NCBI RefSeq assembly: GCF_004116265.1
Contig: NZ_QOUX01000046.1
Span: 682,001-746,000 of the forward strand
Origin: Anaerobacillus alkaliphilus
Lineage (GTDB): Bacteria; Bacillota; Bacilli; Bacillales; Anaerobacillaceae
Reading direction: 5' to 3'
Length of the DNA stretch: 64,000 bases
Positions 43,708 to 52,128 of this stretch are shown here, one piece after another (position 1 is the stretch's first letter; each line of letters starts with the position of its first letter). The position numbers were made by a program, and so were the translations under genes. The notes beneath the pieces were generated by a model. The model was not told where the DNA came from. It searched no databases and worked only from the letters and a program-made list of their open reading frames with translations.

Positions 43708-44040
43708 CTAGGTTTCCCTAATTGTAATATATTTGCCGTATCCTTCAGCAATAGAATTGAGCGATACAACCATGGCTTCTAAGATAAGCTGTACTTTCTC
43801 ATATCTTTGCCTATCCAAACCGGTTGGAACAGTGCAGCGGAGAAAGCCACCATCGGCATTCTGCTCAACTTCTAGCTGAACGTTACATAATGTATCGATT
43901 GCATTGACAGTTCCAATTGAAACGGCTGATGCTCCAGCACAGACAATATCTTGTCCGTATGGTCCAGCTTCTGCGTGACCACTCATTTCAAAAGATCTGA
44001 TCGTGTTGTCGATGTTTCGAACAACTTTAACCTTGATCAT
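43708..44040 (-). CDS. prp: Ribosomal-processing cysteine protease Prp
   Basis: Cleaves the N-terminal extension of L27 and is needed for ribosome assembly in Firmicutes. It has 110 residues, the usual size of YsxB. The catalytic His is in SGHAEAGPYGQDIVCAG (His22) and the Cys in the same stretch (Cys34), the family signature. It lies between rplU and rpmA, as in all relatives, separated by 9 and 13 bp. Assignment secure. Confidence 0.95.
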   Translation of the reverse strand: MIKVKVVRNIDNTIRSFEMSGHAEAGPYGQDIVCAGASAVSIGTVNAIDTLCNVQLEVEQNADGGFLRCTVPTGLDRQRYEKVQLILEAMVVSLNSIAEGYGKYITIRET

Positions 44041-44049
44041 AAGTATACC

Positions 44050-44358
44050 TTACGCGTTGATCTTTTCGATAACAACTTTAGTGTAAGGTTGACGATGACC
44101 TTGCTTACGACGGTAGTTTTTCTTAGCTTTGTACTTATAAACTAAGATTTTCTTCGCGCGACCTACTTTTTCAACTTTAGCTGTAACAGTTGCTCCTTCT
44201 ACGAATGGAGCTCCTACTTTAACAGCGTCTCCACCAACTAATAATACGTTGTCGAAGCTTACTGTTTCACCAACTTCAGCGTCTAATTTCTCGATGTAGA
44301 TCACTTGACCTTCTTCAACTTTAACTTGCTTACCACCAGTTTCAATAATTGCGTACAT
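44050..44358 (-). CDS. rplU: 50S ribosomal protein bL21
   Basis: Ribosomal protein of the large subunit. It has 102 residues with the family N-terminus [18 protein letters not shown] and the C-terminal basic region [19 protein letters not shown]. First gene of rplU-prp-rpmA, preceded by the L21 leader RNA region. Assignment secure. Confidence 0.98.
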   Translation of the reverse strand: MYAIIETGGKQVKVEEGQVIYIEKLDAEVGETVSFDNVLLVGGDAVKVGAPFVEGATVTAKVEKVGRAKKILVYKYKAKKNYRRKQGHRQPYTKVVIEKINA

Positions 44359-44369
44359 TTACGTGCACC

Positions 44370-44465
44370 TCCTTAATATACTCAGACTCGCCACTGAGGG
44401 TGTTTTGCTAAAGCAAACACTTAAAAACCCTTTAATGAGCGGTTATAGCTCTTTGGAGGTTATCC
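44370..44465 (-). ncRNA. L21 leader (autoregulatory 5' UTR of rplU)
   Basis: The leader on the minus strand contains the elements seen in Firmicutes L21 leaders: AACCTCCAAAGAGCTATAACC, a hairpin with GTGTTTGC/GCAAAACAC (about 44398-44420) and then GAGTCTGAG ahead of the GGAGG. This matches the position and general form of the Rfam L21_leader family; the exact fold was not computed. Confidence 0.6.
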
Positions 44466-44516
44466 AAATAACTAACAAGAAATATAATACCATTTATAGT
44501 GGGTATAGTCAATGAT

Positions 44517-44642
44517 GAATCAATTGTGAATTAGGAATTTTGAATTGTTTTTTAGCTGAACCTCGAAGCAGTAGTCACTAGGAATTCATAATTCATAATT
44601 CATAATTCATAATTCATAATTCATAATTCATAATTCATAATT
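44517..44642. repeat. Dispersed 7-bp-repeat element, copy 1 (eight ATTCATA units)
   Basis: One arm, CAATTGTGAATTAGGAATTT, is followed by the core AGCTGAACCTCGAAGCAG, then by eight perfect copies of ATTCATA (44584-44639). The far end runs into the last codons of rng: CTTAGAATGTAGAATT on the minus strand, where TAG is the rng stop codon. Members of the same element lie at 47.9-48.1, 53.9, 57.3 and 61.6 kb. Confidence 0.85.
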
Positions 44643-46127
44643 CTACATTCTAAGTTCTGCTTCCTCCACGGTTCCTATAAAGCGAACCGCAAAATCATTT
44701 GGTGCTACCCAAGGATTTGGTTTAAGGAAAATTCTATAATTTAATACCTCTTCTAATTGAGTAAGGTGCTTCTCTTGTTCTCCCTTAATGATTGATACTA
44801 CACTAGGTGGTACTTCTACAAGAAGAGCTTCACTATCCATCCCTTTGTACTCCCAAAGGGCTCGTTCAACCTTATAGGCGACAGCTTCATCTGACAACAC
44901 TTTTCCTTTCCCAAGGCAAGTTGGGCATGTCGTCGAGACACTATCCTGAAGATTTTGACGTACTTTCTTCCGTGTCATTTCTAATAAACCAAGCCCAGTA
45001 AATCCTAAGATATTCGTCTTTGTACGATCATTTCTTAGTACATCTTTAAAGGCAGTCATTATGGTTTCTCTATCTTTATCATGCTTCATATCAATAAAAT
45101 CAATAATAATAATACCACCAATATCGCGGAGGCGTAATTGCCTCGCAATTTCTTTTGCAGCTTCTAGATTTGTTTTCACTATCGTATCTTGTAAATCTAA
45201 CTTTCCAGTAAATTTTCCTGTATTTACATCAAATACGGTTAGAGCTTCTGTCTGATCAATAACCAAATACGCGCCGTTCTTTAACCATACCTGTCTCCGC
45301 ATCGCCTTTTCTAGTTCAGACTCAATTTGATAATGAGCGAAGATGCTTTCTTTTTGTTGATAAAAATGTAATTTTTCCAATAATTCTGGGTATGGAGAAA
45401 ACATATCTTTTAATAATAAATAATCTTTCATAGTATCGATAATGATTTGATCTACTTCGTCAAAATTAATATCTCTGACAACTTTCTCTATGATTGAATT
45501 ATCTTCATGGATAAGCGCAGGTGGTTTTAAGTTTTTCCCTTCTCTCCAAACTTCTTCCCAAAGCTTTCGTAGGAAGAATAGGTCTTGTGCGACTTGTTCC
45601 TTTGTTAGCTCTTCGGTAGCTGTTCGGATAATCATGCCTTCGTCATCTTTGCAGAGATCAGCACCAATTTTCCGCCATTCTTCCCGAGTTTCTTCATTTT
45701 TCATTCGTTTTGAAACCCCAATATATCCAGCATTTGGCATATACACAATGTACTTACCAGGAAATGAAACAACTTCACTTAGTCTAGGACCTTTCTTCCC
45801 AAAGCCTTCTTTCGTAACTTGAACGAGAATTTCTTGGCCAACAGTTATGTATTGCGAAATTGAGCGGTGCTTTTTAACTTCTTCATCCTCACTTGACTGT
45901 TGAAAGCTAACGAGCTCATCGCGATATAAAAAACCGTTTTTATCAAGGCCGATATCTACAAAAGCAGCTTGCATTCCAGGTAAAACATTTACGACTTTTC
46001 CTTTATAGACATTTCCGATAATTTTATTAATTTCAGGTCTTTCTATTAACAATTCAACTACTTTTTTATTCTCTAAAATAGCAAGACGGCGTTCATTGGT
46101 GAGCATATTAAAAATAAATGTCTTCAT
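44643..46127 (-). CDS. rng: Ribonuclease G/E family endoribonuclease
   Basis: Single-strand-specific endonuclease that acts in rRNA and mRNA processing. It has 494 residues, the size of RNase G. The N-terminal S1 domain spans about 38-125. The catalytic Asp residues are in VFDVNTGKFTG and IIIDFIDM, and the zinc-link cysteines in CPTCLGKG. Bacillus subtilis lacks RNase G/E, but many other Bacillaceae have it between spoIVFB and rplU, as here. The last codons overlap the start of a repeat element (AATG TAG AATT), so the extreme C-terminus may have been set by that element. Confidence 0.93.
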   Translation of the reverse strand: MKTFIFNMLTNERRLAILENKKVVELLIERPEINKIIGNVYKGKVVNVLPGMQAAFVDIGLDKNGFLYRDELVSFQQSSEDEEVKKHRSISQYITVGQEILVQVTKEGFGKKGPRLSEVVSFPGKYIVYMPNAGYIGVSKRMKNEETREEWRKIGADLCKDDEGMIIRTATEELTKEQVAQDLFFLRKLWEEVWREGKNLKPPALIHEDNSIIEKVVRDINFDEVDQIIIDTMKDYLLLKDMFSPYPELLEKLHFYQQKESIFAHYQIESELEKAMRRQVWLKNGAYLVIDQTEALTVFDVNTGKFTGKLDLQDTIVKTNLEAAKEIARQLRLRDIGGIIIIDFIDMKHDKDRETIMTAFKDVLRNDRTKTNILGFTGLGLLEMTRKKVRQNLQDSVSTTCPTCLGKGKVLSDEAVAYKVERALWEYKGMDSEALLVEVPPSVVSIIKGEQEKHLTQLEEVLNYRIFLKPNPWVAPNDFAVRFIGTVEEAELRM

Positions 46128-46157
46128 CTATACCCCTTCTTTTCACTAATTCCGAAA

Positions 46158-46183
46158 AAACCAGCCACTTTACTAGGGCTGGT
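46158..46183 (-). terminator. Terminator after spoIVFB
   Basis: AACCAGCC and GGCTGGTT form an 8-bp stem, followed by TTTTTCGG on the minus strand. Confidence 0.8.
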
Positions 46184-46233
46184 TTATCATTACGTTATTT
46201 AATTATAACATTATCCTTATTATTTCCAAAGTT

Positions 46234-47100
46234 TTATGGTGGATTGAGAAGTCCAATTGGTCTGCTTGCTTGTTTTTTTTCAAAAAAAGCAGTTAAAATG
46301 ACTTTTTCATAAATGGTTACTTTGGGCGCGACAGAAAAGTCCTTTATAACTACTTTGTGTTTCACACCTCGTCTAAACTGTTTTAACACATCTTGAACGG
46401 ATAATTGTGCTGGAACAATAATCGGGACAGTGGTAACAAATGGTTCTTCAGGTTTGTAATACCTTTCCATCAGAAATCGCATATATGCATAGCTTTTTTG
46501 CTTCCATTCAAAATAATGGGAGAATAAAAGGAAAACTAAAACTATCCACAAATTTAAATGGAATGGAAAGAGATATAGAGTAATACCAGCAAAAATAAAC
46601 AATAATACTAGTGAACATCTTAAGGTAGTATCTAAACTTTTTTGGAAAGATAACTTTGTAGAGAACAATAAGTACATAAGTTTCCCACCATCTAATGGCC
46701 AGATTGGTACTAGATTAAACAATAATATCATGATGTTATGTGTAAGAAACATATGATGGTCATGTACCGTCCAAAATTCAAAAGGTAATAAGATATATGA
46801 TAAACCGATTAACCAAATGTGTTGAAGTGGTCCAGCTATAATCACCCAAAATTCCTGTTTTAAGGGGCGGTTCCCATACTCTTCAACCTCAGCTACGCCA
46901 CCAAAGGGTAATAACTCTATTTTACGAATTCTCCATTTAAAAAAATGGGCCACGACACTATGACCCATTTCGTGAATAAATACAATCGTAAAAACCATAA
47001 TTACTTCTTTAAAATACCCAGTTATGATACCGATTCCAATTACAAACCAGAATAGCGGATTAATTTTTATTTTCTTTAATAAAGAAAACATATTAGTCAA
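46234..47100 (-). CDS. spoIVFB: Site-2 protease SpoIVFB, pro-sigmaK processing
   Basis: Intramembrane zinc protease that cleaves pro-sigmaK in the mother cell during sporulation. It has 288 residues with about six membrane helices. The zinc motif HEMGH (about residues 44-48, FIHEMGHSVVAHFF) and the third ligand in NLVPIWPLDGGKL are intact. A C-terminal CBS-like segment binds ATP in B. subtilis; here the corresponding part is VQDVLKQFRRG. It overlaps the end of spoIVFA by 8 nt. Assignment secure. Confidence 0.95.
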   Translation of the reverse strand: MTNMFSLLKKIKINPLFWFVIGIGIITGYFKEVIMVFTIVFIHEMGHSVVAHFFKWRIRKIELLPFGGVAEVEEYGNRPLKQEFWVIIAGPLQHIWLIGLSYILLPFEFWTVHDHHMFLTHNIMILLFNLVPIWPLDGGKLMYLLFSTKLSFQKSLDTTLRCSLVLLFIFAGITLYLFPFHLNLWIVLVFLLFSHYFEWKQKSYAYMRFLMERYYKPEEPFVTTVPIIVPAQLSVQDVLKQFRRGVKHKVVIKDFSVAPKVTIYEKVILTAFFEKKQASRPIGLLNPP

Positions 47101-47881
47101 AAGACATCACATCAAGTGGATTAATAAACGTTTCCCCTTCTTTTAAAGCAAAGTAATAGAAACCTTTATTATTTTGTAACGAAACAGTCCCAATTTTATC
47201 TCCAGCATCAATGTGGTCATAAAGTTTTACCTCAACATGGTCAAGCATGGCATACCATGACTCTCCACCATCATAATGAGCGATGATCACCGTTTTCCCT
47301 AGGTTTTCTTCTTCTGCCACAAAACGTACCATACCGCTTCTTGCAGCTTCAACATTTGAGTTTGAAACTGTTTCTACGATCACACCTTTCCCATCCTGGT
47401 CAAAACTTTTGGTTACTCGACCAGTCGCAGGTACTGCATATGCCATCTGAATTGGTTCAGACTCATAATTTTCTAAGGCGACATCTCTTGTCGTAGGTAA
47501 TAGAGCTAGTGGCTTACCAAATTGATCTTCGTACCAATTAGCAACCGCAGCAAATTGAAATTCTTCTTCAAATGAATTTATTACAAACTGTCTTGCACCC
47601 TCTAACTGAGGGATTTGAGTTTTAAACATTATACCAATGACTAAGAACAAACAAACAGAAGCCAACACTTGTAGCATTAAGATATCTTTTCTAAAAAATT
47701 TATCTTCTTGCTGTCCTTGTCCTTTTTGATCGCTTGGAAAATAAAAATCTGGCTCATCTCGAAACTCAGTGTGACTAGGATAATATTGTGGTTGTGAACG
47801 TTCTTTTCTACCAATATCACTAGCTATCTTTCTTCTCCTTGCTTGAATTTTACGACGAATTTCATCGACCCGGTCAGCCAT
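47093..47881 (-). CDS. spoIVFA: SpoIVFA, M23-domain inhibitor of SpoIVFB
   Basis: Regulates pro-sigmaK processing by holding SpoIVFB inactive until signalled. It has 262 residues: a cytoplasmic basic start (DEIRRKIQARRRKIASDIG), one membrane helix (about 68-86), a linker, and a C-terminal LytM/M23 domain (about 150-262) with VIAHYDGGESWYAMLDHVEV that lacks the full zinc-ligand set, consistent with a non-catalytic role. It follows a 315-bp gap containing repeats and overlaps spoIVFB. Confidence 0.93.
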   Translation of the reverse strand: MADRVDEIRRKIQARRRKIASDIGRKERSQPQYYPSHTEFRDEPDFYFPSDQKGQGQQEDKFFRKDILMLQVLASVCLFLVIGIMFKTQIPQLEGARQFVINSFEEEFQFAAVANWYEDQFGKPLALLPTTRDVALENYESEPIQMAYAVPATGRVTKSFDQDGKGVIVETVSNSNVEAARSGMVRFVAEEENLGKTVIIAHYDGGESWYAMLDHVEVKLYDHIDAGDKIGTVSLQNNKGFYYFALKEGETFINPLDVMSFD

Positions 47882-47902
47882 CTATTAGTCATCCCCTTTT
47901 CT

Positions 47903-48149
47903 GAATGTAGAATGTTGAATGTAAAATGTAGAATTGGTGTAAGAAAAGCGTCGAAGCTTTCCTTGCAAATATTCTATATTTAATAGATATGACTTGTCCG
48001 GGTTGGTTATGCTATCAATTTTCGTTTATTCGAAGAGGCTAAATTTAAAATGTAGAATGTAGAATGCTTTAGTTAAGCTTCGAAGCTTTGCAACGAAATT
48101 TATAATTCATAATTCATAATTCTCAATTGTTAATTTTCATTCTACATTA
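47903..48149. repeat. Dispersed 7-bp-repeat element, copies 2 and 3
   Basis: Copy 2 (about 47903-47960) has TGTAGAATGTTGAATGTAAA, then GTGTAAG and GCGTCGAAGCTTTCC. Copy 3 (about 48046-48149) has AAATGTAGAATGTAGAATGC, the core AAGCTTCGAAGCTTTG, then ATTCATA repeats and finally ATTCTACATT, the inverse of its beginning. The whole gap between phnE and spoIVFA is filled with this material. Confidence 0.8.
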
Positions 48150-48181
48150 AAAAAGAGACCAACCATCAAATGTTTAATCTC
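48150..48181 (-). terminator. Weak terminator after phnE
   Basis: GAGAGATT and GGTCTCTT pair imperfectly at the ends of a hairpin, followed by TTTTAATG on the minus strand. Confidence 0.5.
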
Positions 48182-48196
48182 TCAATCTTATTTCTA

Positions 48197-49000
48197 TTAA
48201 ACAATTCTTTTACGGATGTATGCACTTAAGTAGTCGATAACTGTTACAACAACAATGATGATAATTAACATCATCCCCACTTGTTCCCAAGCACGTTGAT
48301 TTGAGGCTAGGATGATTGGCGCACCAATACCACCAGCTCCAACCATTCCTAGGATTGTTGAGGCACGTACGTCAATTTCAAATCGATAAATAGCATACGA
48401 AGAGAACTCTGGGATAACCTGTGGAATTACACCGTACCACATTGCCTGCAGACGATTTGCACCACTTGCTTTTAGTGCTTCCACGACACTCATATCAATT
48501 GACTCAATGACCTCTGAATAGAGTTTACCTAACATCCCGATAGAGTTAATTCCAATTGCTAAAACCCCAGCATATGGTCCCATCCCTACAGACGCTACGA
48601 AAATAATTGCAAATAAGATTTCTGGAAAAGCACGGATTGCGTTTAAGATCCCTTTACCAATACTTGAAAGATGACCACTCATATTTTTTGCAGCTAAAAA
48701 TCCAACTGGAATTGCTAAGATTGCTCCAATTAATGTCCCAGCAAAGGCAATTGCTAGTGTTTCAAACATAAAGCCAATGTACATTGGAATTCTCGCTTGA
48801 ACCGTAGCATCAAAGAATGTATCAAAGAATAAACGCTTGAATAAATCAAAAGCAGATAGTCTTGAGCCTTTATAACTTAAATTTGTTGTAGAAATGGCAA
48901 TAAAATATAACGCTGCCATTATTAATGTTATTAGACCAAATTTTATCCAATATTTCGTTCGGTCAGGTCTTTGGATGTTAAATTGTTTATCTAAATTCAT
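48197..49000 (-). CDS. phnE: Phosphonate-type ABC transporter permease, second PhnE
   Basis: A permease subunit of 267 residues with about five or six helices. The EAA loop EALKASGANRLQAMWYGVIPQ (split: EALKASGANRLQAMWYG) is typical of PhnE. It follows the first phnE with a one-base overlap of stop and start. Two PhnE-type permeases make a heterodimer. The set imports phosphonate, phosphite or phosphate; without C-P lyase or phosphite dehydrogenase nearby the natural substrate is undetermined. Confidence 0.92.
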   Translation of the reverse strand: MNLDKQFNIQRPDRTKYWIKFGLITLIMAALYFIAISTTNLSYKGSRLSAFDLFKRLFFDTFFDATVQARIPMYIGFMFETLAIAFAGTLIGAILAIPVGFLAAKNMSGHLSSIGKGILNAIRAFPEILFAIIFVASVGMGPYAGVLAIGINSIGMLGKLYSEVIESIDMSVVEALKASGANRLQAMWYGVIPQVIPEFSSYAIYRFEIDVRASTILGMVGAGGIGAPIILASNQRAWEQVGMMLIIIIVVVTVIDYLSAYIRKRIV

Positions 49001-49818
49001 TACACTAATCTCTCCCTTATACGGGTACTAATAACATCAATGACCGTTACAGCGATAAAAGTCATAATGATGATGGTAGATACGTTGGCATAATTAAACA
49101 AATTTAACTGCTGTTTTAAGATTTGACCAACACCACCAGCACCTACGAAACCTAATACAATCGATGCACGAACGTTAATTTCAAGTACATATAAAGAATA
49201 AGAAGTAAAGTGTGGTAAGATCTGTGGCATTGCTCCATATCTAATTACTTGAAAAACGTTTCCACCAGTTGCACGGATCGCTTCTAAAGGTCCTTTATCA
49301 ATTGATTCAATTGATTCACTAAGAAGCTTTGCTAAAATCCCTAGGGAGAATAACGCTAATGCCCCTACCCCCGATAGTGGTCCTAAGCCAACAACCGCTA
49401 CTAAAATTACTGCTAAAAGTAATTCTGGAATTGTTCTAAGAACATTCATCCCAAAACGAATAGCACTATAAAGATATTTGTTCGTGTTAATATTTGACGC
49501 CATTAAAAATGCAAACGGCAAACAAAAAAGTGTTGCTATTGTCGTACTTAATAGAGCAATATTCCAAGTTTCTAATAATCTAGTAGACACCGTTTTATAA
49601 TAGCTCCAGTTTGGAGGATATAAATCATCTTTCACAAAATCAATAGCATGTGGAAGACCTGTAATAATTTTATTCGGATACGCTTCAGTCACATATGCTG
49701 ATAAACCATATAAAAACGCAACGACAAGTAAAATTAATGTCATTTTTGTTTTTGTTTTTGTTGGAATGATAGGAATGCGACCTGGACTTGTTTTGACTGG
49801 ATTTGGAACTGGTTGCAT
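49000..49818 (-). CDS. phnE: Phosphonate-type ABC transporter permease, first PhnE
   Basis: A permease subunit of 272 residues. A basic, Lys/Thr-rich cytoplasmic start (about 1-28) precedes the first helix. The EAA loop is EAIRATGGNVFQVIRYGAMPQ (split: EAIRATGGNVFQVIRYG), followed by LPHFTSYSLYVLEINVRAS, also seen in the partner. The start codon shares one base with the phnC stop (TAATG). Part of phnC-phnE-phnE. Confidence 0.92.
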   Translation of the reverse strand: MQPVPNPVKTSPGRIPIIPTKTKTKMTLILLVVAFLYGLSAYVTEAYPNKIITGLPHAIDFVKDDLYPPNWSYYKTVSTRLLETWNIALLSTTIATLFCLPFAFLMASNINTNKYLYSAIRFGMNVLRTIPELLLAVILVAVVGLGPLSGVGALALFSLGILAKLLSESIESIDKGPLEAIRATGGNVFQVIRYGAMPQILPHFTSYSLYVLEINVRASIVLGFVGAGGVGQILKQQLNLFNYANVSTIIIMTFIAVTVIDVISTRIRERLV

Positions 49819-50591
49819 TACTCCTCATCTCCTCCAAGAACATCATCTTCTCTAATTTTACGTCCGTAAATTTCTTCAAACGTTTGTTCAGTTACAGAAC
49901 TCGCAGGGCCATCAAAAACTACTTCCCCAGCTCTCATTCCGATAATTCGGTCTGCATATTCCATAGCCATATCAATGAAGTGAAGGTTTACGATTGTTGT
50001 AATGTTATCTTCACGATTAATTTTCTTTAAGTCTTTCATTACAATATGTGAAGTTGGCGGATCAAGACTTGCTACTGGCTCGTCAGCCAAAATGATTTTC
50101 GGTTTTTGTGTTAATGCTCTAGCAATACTTACACGTTGTTGCTGTCCACCACTTAGTTGATCGGCACGAACATACGCTTTTTCCACAATTCCAACACGGT
50201 CTAAACTTTCTAGCGCTAGACGAACATCATTCTGAGGGAATAAACCTAATAAACTACGAAAAGTACCAGTATGACCTAATCTTCCTGATAATACGTTTTT
50301 TAATACAGATGTTCTTTTTACTAGATTGTAGTTTTGGAAAATCATACCAATTCTAGTTCTGAGTTTACGTAATTGTCTTTCCTTATAAGCTAAAGTGTTT
50401 TCACCATCGATAATTAGTTCACCCTCAGTAGGCTTTACTAACTGATTGATACTACGAATAAGAGTTGATTTTCCTGCACCTGATAGACCAACGACAACGA
50501 TAAACTCACCATCGTTTAATTTTAAGTTTACGTTTTTTAACCCTTGATGCCCGTTTGGGTAGGTTAAGGATACATTTTTAAATTCAATCAT
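49818..50591 (-). CDS. phnC: Phosphonate-type ABC transporter ATP-binding protein
   Basis: ATPase of the importer. It has 257 residues with Walker A GLSGAGKSTLIR (near residue 38), the signature [13 protein letters not shown], Walker B IILADEPVASLDP and the switch His in NLHFIDMA. It is the first gene of phnC-phnE-phnE, which lies 250 bp after phnD with an intervening terminator. The binding-protein gene is thus upstream and separately punctuated, as in the pst operon. Confidence 0.95.
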   Translation of the reverse strand: MIEFKNVSLTYPNGHQGLKNVNLKLNDGEFIVVVGLSGAGKSTLIRSINQLVKPTEGELIIDGENTLAYKERQLRKLRTRIGMIFQNYNLVKRTSVLKNVLSGRLGHTGTFRSLLGLFPQNDVRLALESLDRVGIVEKAYVRADQLSGGQQQRVSIARALTQKPKIILADEPVASLDPPTSHIVMKDLKKINREDNITTIVNLHFIDMAMEYADRIIGMRAGEVVFDGPASSVTEQTFEEIYGRKIREDDVLGGDEE

Positions 50592-50803
50592 GAAATAAAC
50601 CCCTCATCTTTATAAGATACTTTTAACTAACAAACCCTTAATTAAAAACCAATATTTAACAAACAAATTCAGACATCAGACTTCTTAAATTATTAGAAAA
50701 ACTTAGCTTATCTTACTCAAGAGCGCTGAGCTTTTCTGATACTTTAATGCTATAAGTAAAACTCTTAAAATGCAACAAATTTTGACAAAATTCCCTTAAA
50801 AAA

Positions 50804-50826
50804 GGGAGAAGCTTTATGCATCTCCC
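50804..50826 (-). terminator. Terminator between phnD and phnC
   Basis: GGGAGA and TCTCCC form a short stem around an 11-base loop, followed by TTTTTTAA on the minus strand. It should limit readthrough into the ATPase and permease genes. Confidence 0.75.
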
Positions 50827-50840
50827 TCATAATTAAAATA

Positions 50841-51782
50841 TTATTGAGATAATTGATCTTTAAAGATGTTAAATACATCACGAACAACATCATAGTCTGC
50901 AGAAGCAGCTGGAGCAATTCCACTCCAAGTATAAACTTCGTTCATTACTTGCATCATATCTTCATCTTCGTTGAATGCTAAGAAAGCAGTACGGATAGCT
51001 TCTTTTAACTCAACTGGTAAACCAGCACGAACTGAGATTGTATCGTTTGGAATTGGGTTAGTATACCCAATGATACGGATGTCTTCCATGATAGTTGGGT
51101 ATTCAGCTTCTAAACGAGTACGAGCATCGTCAAATGTAGATGCGAAGTCAGCAGTACCATCTAATACAGCTAAGATAGCATTGTCATGTCCACCAACAAC
51201 GATTTGCGTGAAGTGATCGTCTAAGTTTTCTACTCCTAAGCTCATGATGTGAGCAGCTGGGAATAAGAAACCAGATGTTGATAAAGTATCAGCATAAGCC
51301 CAAACTAATCCGTGAGCTTCTACTAAATCTTCGATAGAATGAATATCAGAGTCAGCAGCAACTGCATATTGAGCTTGGTAAGAGTCAGAACCATTACGGA
51401 TAGACTTTAAGATAACTTCTACCCCTGCACGTTCTTCAGCTTGTACAAATCCAAATGGATTTAAGAAACCGATATCGATTTGGCCAGTTCTCATACCCTC
51501 AACTAGACCTACGAAGTCAACCATTACTTGAGCTTCAACTGGAATTCCAAGGATTTCACTTAATTTTTCTTCAAGTGGCTTAACTGTATCAGCAATTTTG
51601 TCAGCTTCTTGAGATGGGATAAAGCCCATTGTTAATTTCGCAGGCATTTCTACTACTTCTTCAGTTGCTTCTGTAGTAGTTTCAGTTGCTGGTACTTCTT
51701 CTGTGCTAGTTTCTGACGAACCACATGCTGCAAGAACAAACATTAACATTGCAGATAATACTAACAATAAGTATTTTTTCAA
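50841..51782 (-). CDS. phnD: Phosphonate/phosphite-type solute-binding lipoprotein
   Basis: Binds the oxyanion outside the membrane for the PhnCEE importer. It has 313 residues with a lipoprotein signal (MLMFVLAAC, lipid Cys at residue 20) and a Glu/Thr-rich tether (about 24-44). The ligand-binding lobes have KLTMGFIPSQEADK, MRTGQIDIGFLNPFGFV and STFDDART, the PhnD/PtxB pattern. Upstream lie two TTTACA hexamers. The ligand (phosphonate, phosphite or phosphate) cannot be distinguished. Confidence 0.92.
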   Translation of the reverse strand: MKKYLLLVLSAMLMFVLAACGSSETSTEEVPATETTTEATEEVVEMPAKLTMGFIPSQEADKIADTVKPLEEKLSEILGIPVEAQVMVDFVGLVEGMRTGQIDIGFLNPFGFVQAEERAGVEVILKSIRNGSDSYQAQYAVAADSDIHSIEDLVEAHGLVWAYADTLSTSGFLFPAAHIMSLGVENLDDHFTQIVVGGHDNAILAVLDGTADFASTFDDARTRLEAEYPTIMEDIRIIGYTNPIPNDTISVRAGLPVELKEAIRTAFLAFNEDEDMMQVMNEVYTWSGIAPAASADYDVVRDVFNIFKDQLSQ

Positions 51783-52087
51783 GATAATGACCTCACTTTG
51801 TTTTTTTTGATTTGTTTTTTCACATGAATAATAGCATCACAGATTTCGACAAGTATGGATAAATTTACAATTTCTTTACAAACCTTAAATCTATGTATTC
51901 GATTGGTTTTTCTCTATGAAACTTTACCAACTATGTCGAAACAAGTCTACCAAACTCACAATTACTACTATACAACAAGTGTTTTCTACTTGTCTTTAAA
52001 AACTTTCTCAAAATGAAAAAGTTCTAATTGTAGCAATATTTAGAATTGAATATTTTTCCAGGTATCTTTTACAATTTACAAAATAAA
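51783..52087. promoter_or_regulatory. phnD upstream region with two TTTACA hexamers
   Basis: No gene was found. TTTACA at 51864-51869 and 51875-51880 are 11 bp apart, as in PhoP boxes, but they point away from phnD. A TATTAT -10 candidate for phnD lies at 51828-51833 without a clear -35 box, which would suit an activated promoter. The rest of the 305 bases shows no other structure. Confidence 0.45.
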
Positions 52088-52115
52088 TGTGGGACCTTCA
52101 ATCTTTGAACCCACA
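52088..52115 (-). terminator. Terminator after the inositol-monophosphatase gene
   Basis: TGTGGG and CCCACA form a stem with an inner TTCAA/TTGAA pairing, followed by TTTATTTTG on the minus strand. Confidence 0.75.
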
Positions 52116-52128
52116 CTTAATTCATTTA

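Noticed and set aside
44584-44639. Heptamer repeats as a coding phase-variation tract of rng
   Set aside because: The rng stop codon comes before the perfect repeats, so changes in copy number would not alter the protein.
48197-51782. Complete phosphonate degradation system
   Set aside because: Only the transporter genes are present; no C-P lyase, phosphonatase or phosphite dehydrogenase gene was found in the window.
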